DNA from: Eutreptiella sp. 'Long Island Sound 2002'
Taxonomy: Eukaryota > Euglenozoa > Euglenophyceae > Eutreptiales > Eutreptiaceae
Reading direction: 5' to 3'
NCBI GenBank assembly: GCA_964036045.1
Contig: OZ038381.1
Span: 101,747,367 to 101,811,366, forward strand
Length of the DNA stretch: 64,000 nt
Under the pieces are notes generated by a model that was given only the letters and a program-made list of their open reading frames with translations, searched no databases and was not told where the DNA came from. A program made the position numbers and the translations under genes. Shown piece by piece: positions 62,875-64,000 of the stretch. Numbering within the stretch: position 1 is the first letter of the stretch; every line of letters begins with the position of its first letter.

Positions 62875-64000
62875 CCCAGTCTATGTAACAAAGAGACATA
62901 GGTGGACCGACACTGACACTAGCACATCACTTTTTACCCTTATAAAATTGTGTTATCAGTACCTCGCGCTATTGTGGTCGCCAGCACAAGTTTCCGTGTG
63001 GCTTGGGGAGGGGGGGGAGGGGATGTCGGCTTCGATGATATTGCCCAGGACATGTCACATCCAAAATGGGGGATCGAGTCGCTCTTCAATTCGCACTTCG
63101 GTCGTCAAGTTTGCGAGTTTGACCTAAGGCTTCTTCTTTTTCGTGGGAGTGTGCACTGGGACTGTGGAAGCCAAGCTCCGAGTCAATCGGTTTTGTTTGC
63201 GCTGTTGTCGTCCTCTAGCGGGGCTGTGTGGCGACATTACACTCCGCAATCCCAGTCCCTACAAGCGGTTCCTTTGGAGCCAGATCTGGAACAGGTGCTT
63301 ACAGTGGGCTAAAAATGTTGCAATGGGCAGAGAAACACAGGAAATCAAGGAGGTCAATCCCAAAATGTCCCCGATTCACCCGACCCCCCACGGCACGTGT
63401 CACGGGTCGGGGACGAACCCGTCATCCTCAGACAACATATGCACGGGATTGGAAGCTCACGAAAACATCATCCCCAATGTACCCCCCCCCCCCGCGCGGT
63501 TCGTCATCCACTCGCACAAGCATGTGCCGCACCTACACACGAGTAGGACACCGTTGCACCACGTTTTGGCGAGCGCCGTGGTGGGGGGCCGGTCTTGCAC
63601 CCTGGTACCTGGCTGAAATCCCTCATGTTGCAGCCCGAAGAATGCGGTCATAATCGTTGAACCGGTCATGCGGTAAGGGGGGAACATGCTGTTACAAGTA
63701 CTGTTGTGTCTCGGCATTCACCTTTACCTTCCCAACCAACACTTGCACCCTATGCTTCAACATATCAGTGTAGTGATCCTCAAGAACGGGTGTTAACAGA
63801 CTAGATTGAAATGCAAAGGCTTCGGGCCAATCAACCTTCACACTACATGGGGTGTTACAACTCAATTACAAAAAACGAAGGGGTTCCCAAATGCAATAAT
63901 GAACGGCGTGCTCTAGATGCTGCTCAACGTGGCAGATAGTTGCATGCCCAATCTTTGAGGGCTGAGGTTTTTCACACGGTTATCAGCAATTTGTATGGAA
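62875..64000. other. No gene recognised
   Basis: Plus-strand frames (62950-63312; 63143-63616) overlap in different frames and have no motif. One reads KRFLWSQIWNRCLQWAKNVA. A C run lies at 63480-63493. Confidence 0.35.

Overview
The window is nuclear DNA of a repeat-rich eukaryote. The evidence is a spliced protein gene with GT-AG introns of up to 2 kb, mobile elements of several eukaryotic classes, satellite DNA, interstitial TTAGGG-type repeats and very many G/C homopolymer runs. There is no prokaryotic gene organisation. A large protist genome, possibly a green alga, fits, because split-direct-repeat DIRS/PAT-like elements are known from volvocine algae. The sequence alone does not fix the taxon.

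Layout. At 1.87-8.8 kb on the minus strand are five phase-compatible exons of an aminopeptidase P (Xaa-Pro aminopeptidase) with a predicted N-terminal membrane anchor; its 3' exons were not found. At 8.96-12.8 kb (minus) is a decayed coding region of unknown family, carrying a fold-back repeat. At 12,835-18,646 a DIRS/PAT-like tyrosine-recombinase retrotransposon (copy 1) has clean split direct repeats, a long gag-recombinase ORF, and a reverse-transcriptase gene whose catalytic core is inverted in place. At 19.4-21.75 kb is a ~185-bp satellite that switches strand twice. At 21.8-22.5 kb is a Cys-rich ORF. At 22.85-25.3 kb are two hAT-like elements with CAGGG ends, each carrying a related C2H2 zinc-finger ORF. 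At 25.3-41 kb the DNA is mostly intron-like or intergenic, with a small TIR element at 28.2 kb, several orphan ORFs, a hAT-like MITE with a perfect 8-bp target duplication at 34.7 kb, and Ty3/gypsy and RNase H relics at 36-37 kb.

At 41.2-50.2 kb are two adjacent intervals with the same internal order: a CTAGTAAA-rich palindromic boundary, a G-tract, a tRNA-like repeat, a C48 (Ulp1-like) protease gene or remnant, mini-hairpin arrays, and another CTAGTAAA boundary. The second interval also carries a multi-zinc-finger gene. At 50.2-55.4 kb little is recognisable. At 55.4-59.8 kb is a second, more decayed DIRS-like element with its RT in the normal orientation, which serves as an internal control for the inversion in copy 1. 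At 60.8-61.3 kb are a G-rich minisatellite and an interstitial telomere-like tract. The rest to 64 kb has only weak ORFs.

Most coding content therefore belongs to mobile elements in different states of decay. The aminopeptidase P gene is the only clear host gene. All three stop codons interrupt otherwise good reading frames here, which argues for pseudogenes rather than a changed genetic code. Exon ends and ORF calls come from reading the sequence by eye; no database search was run.
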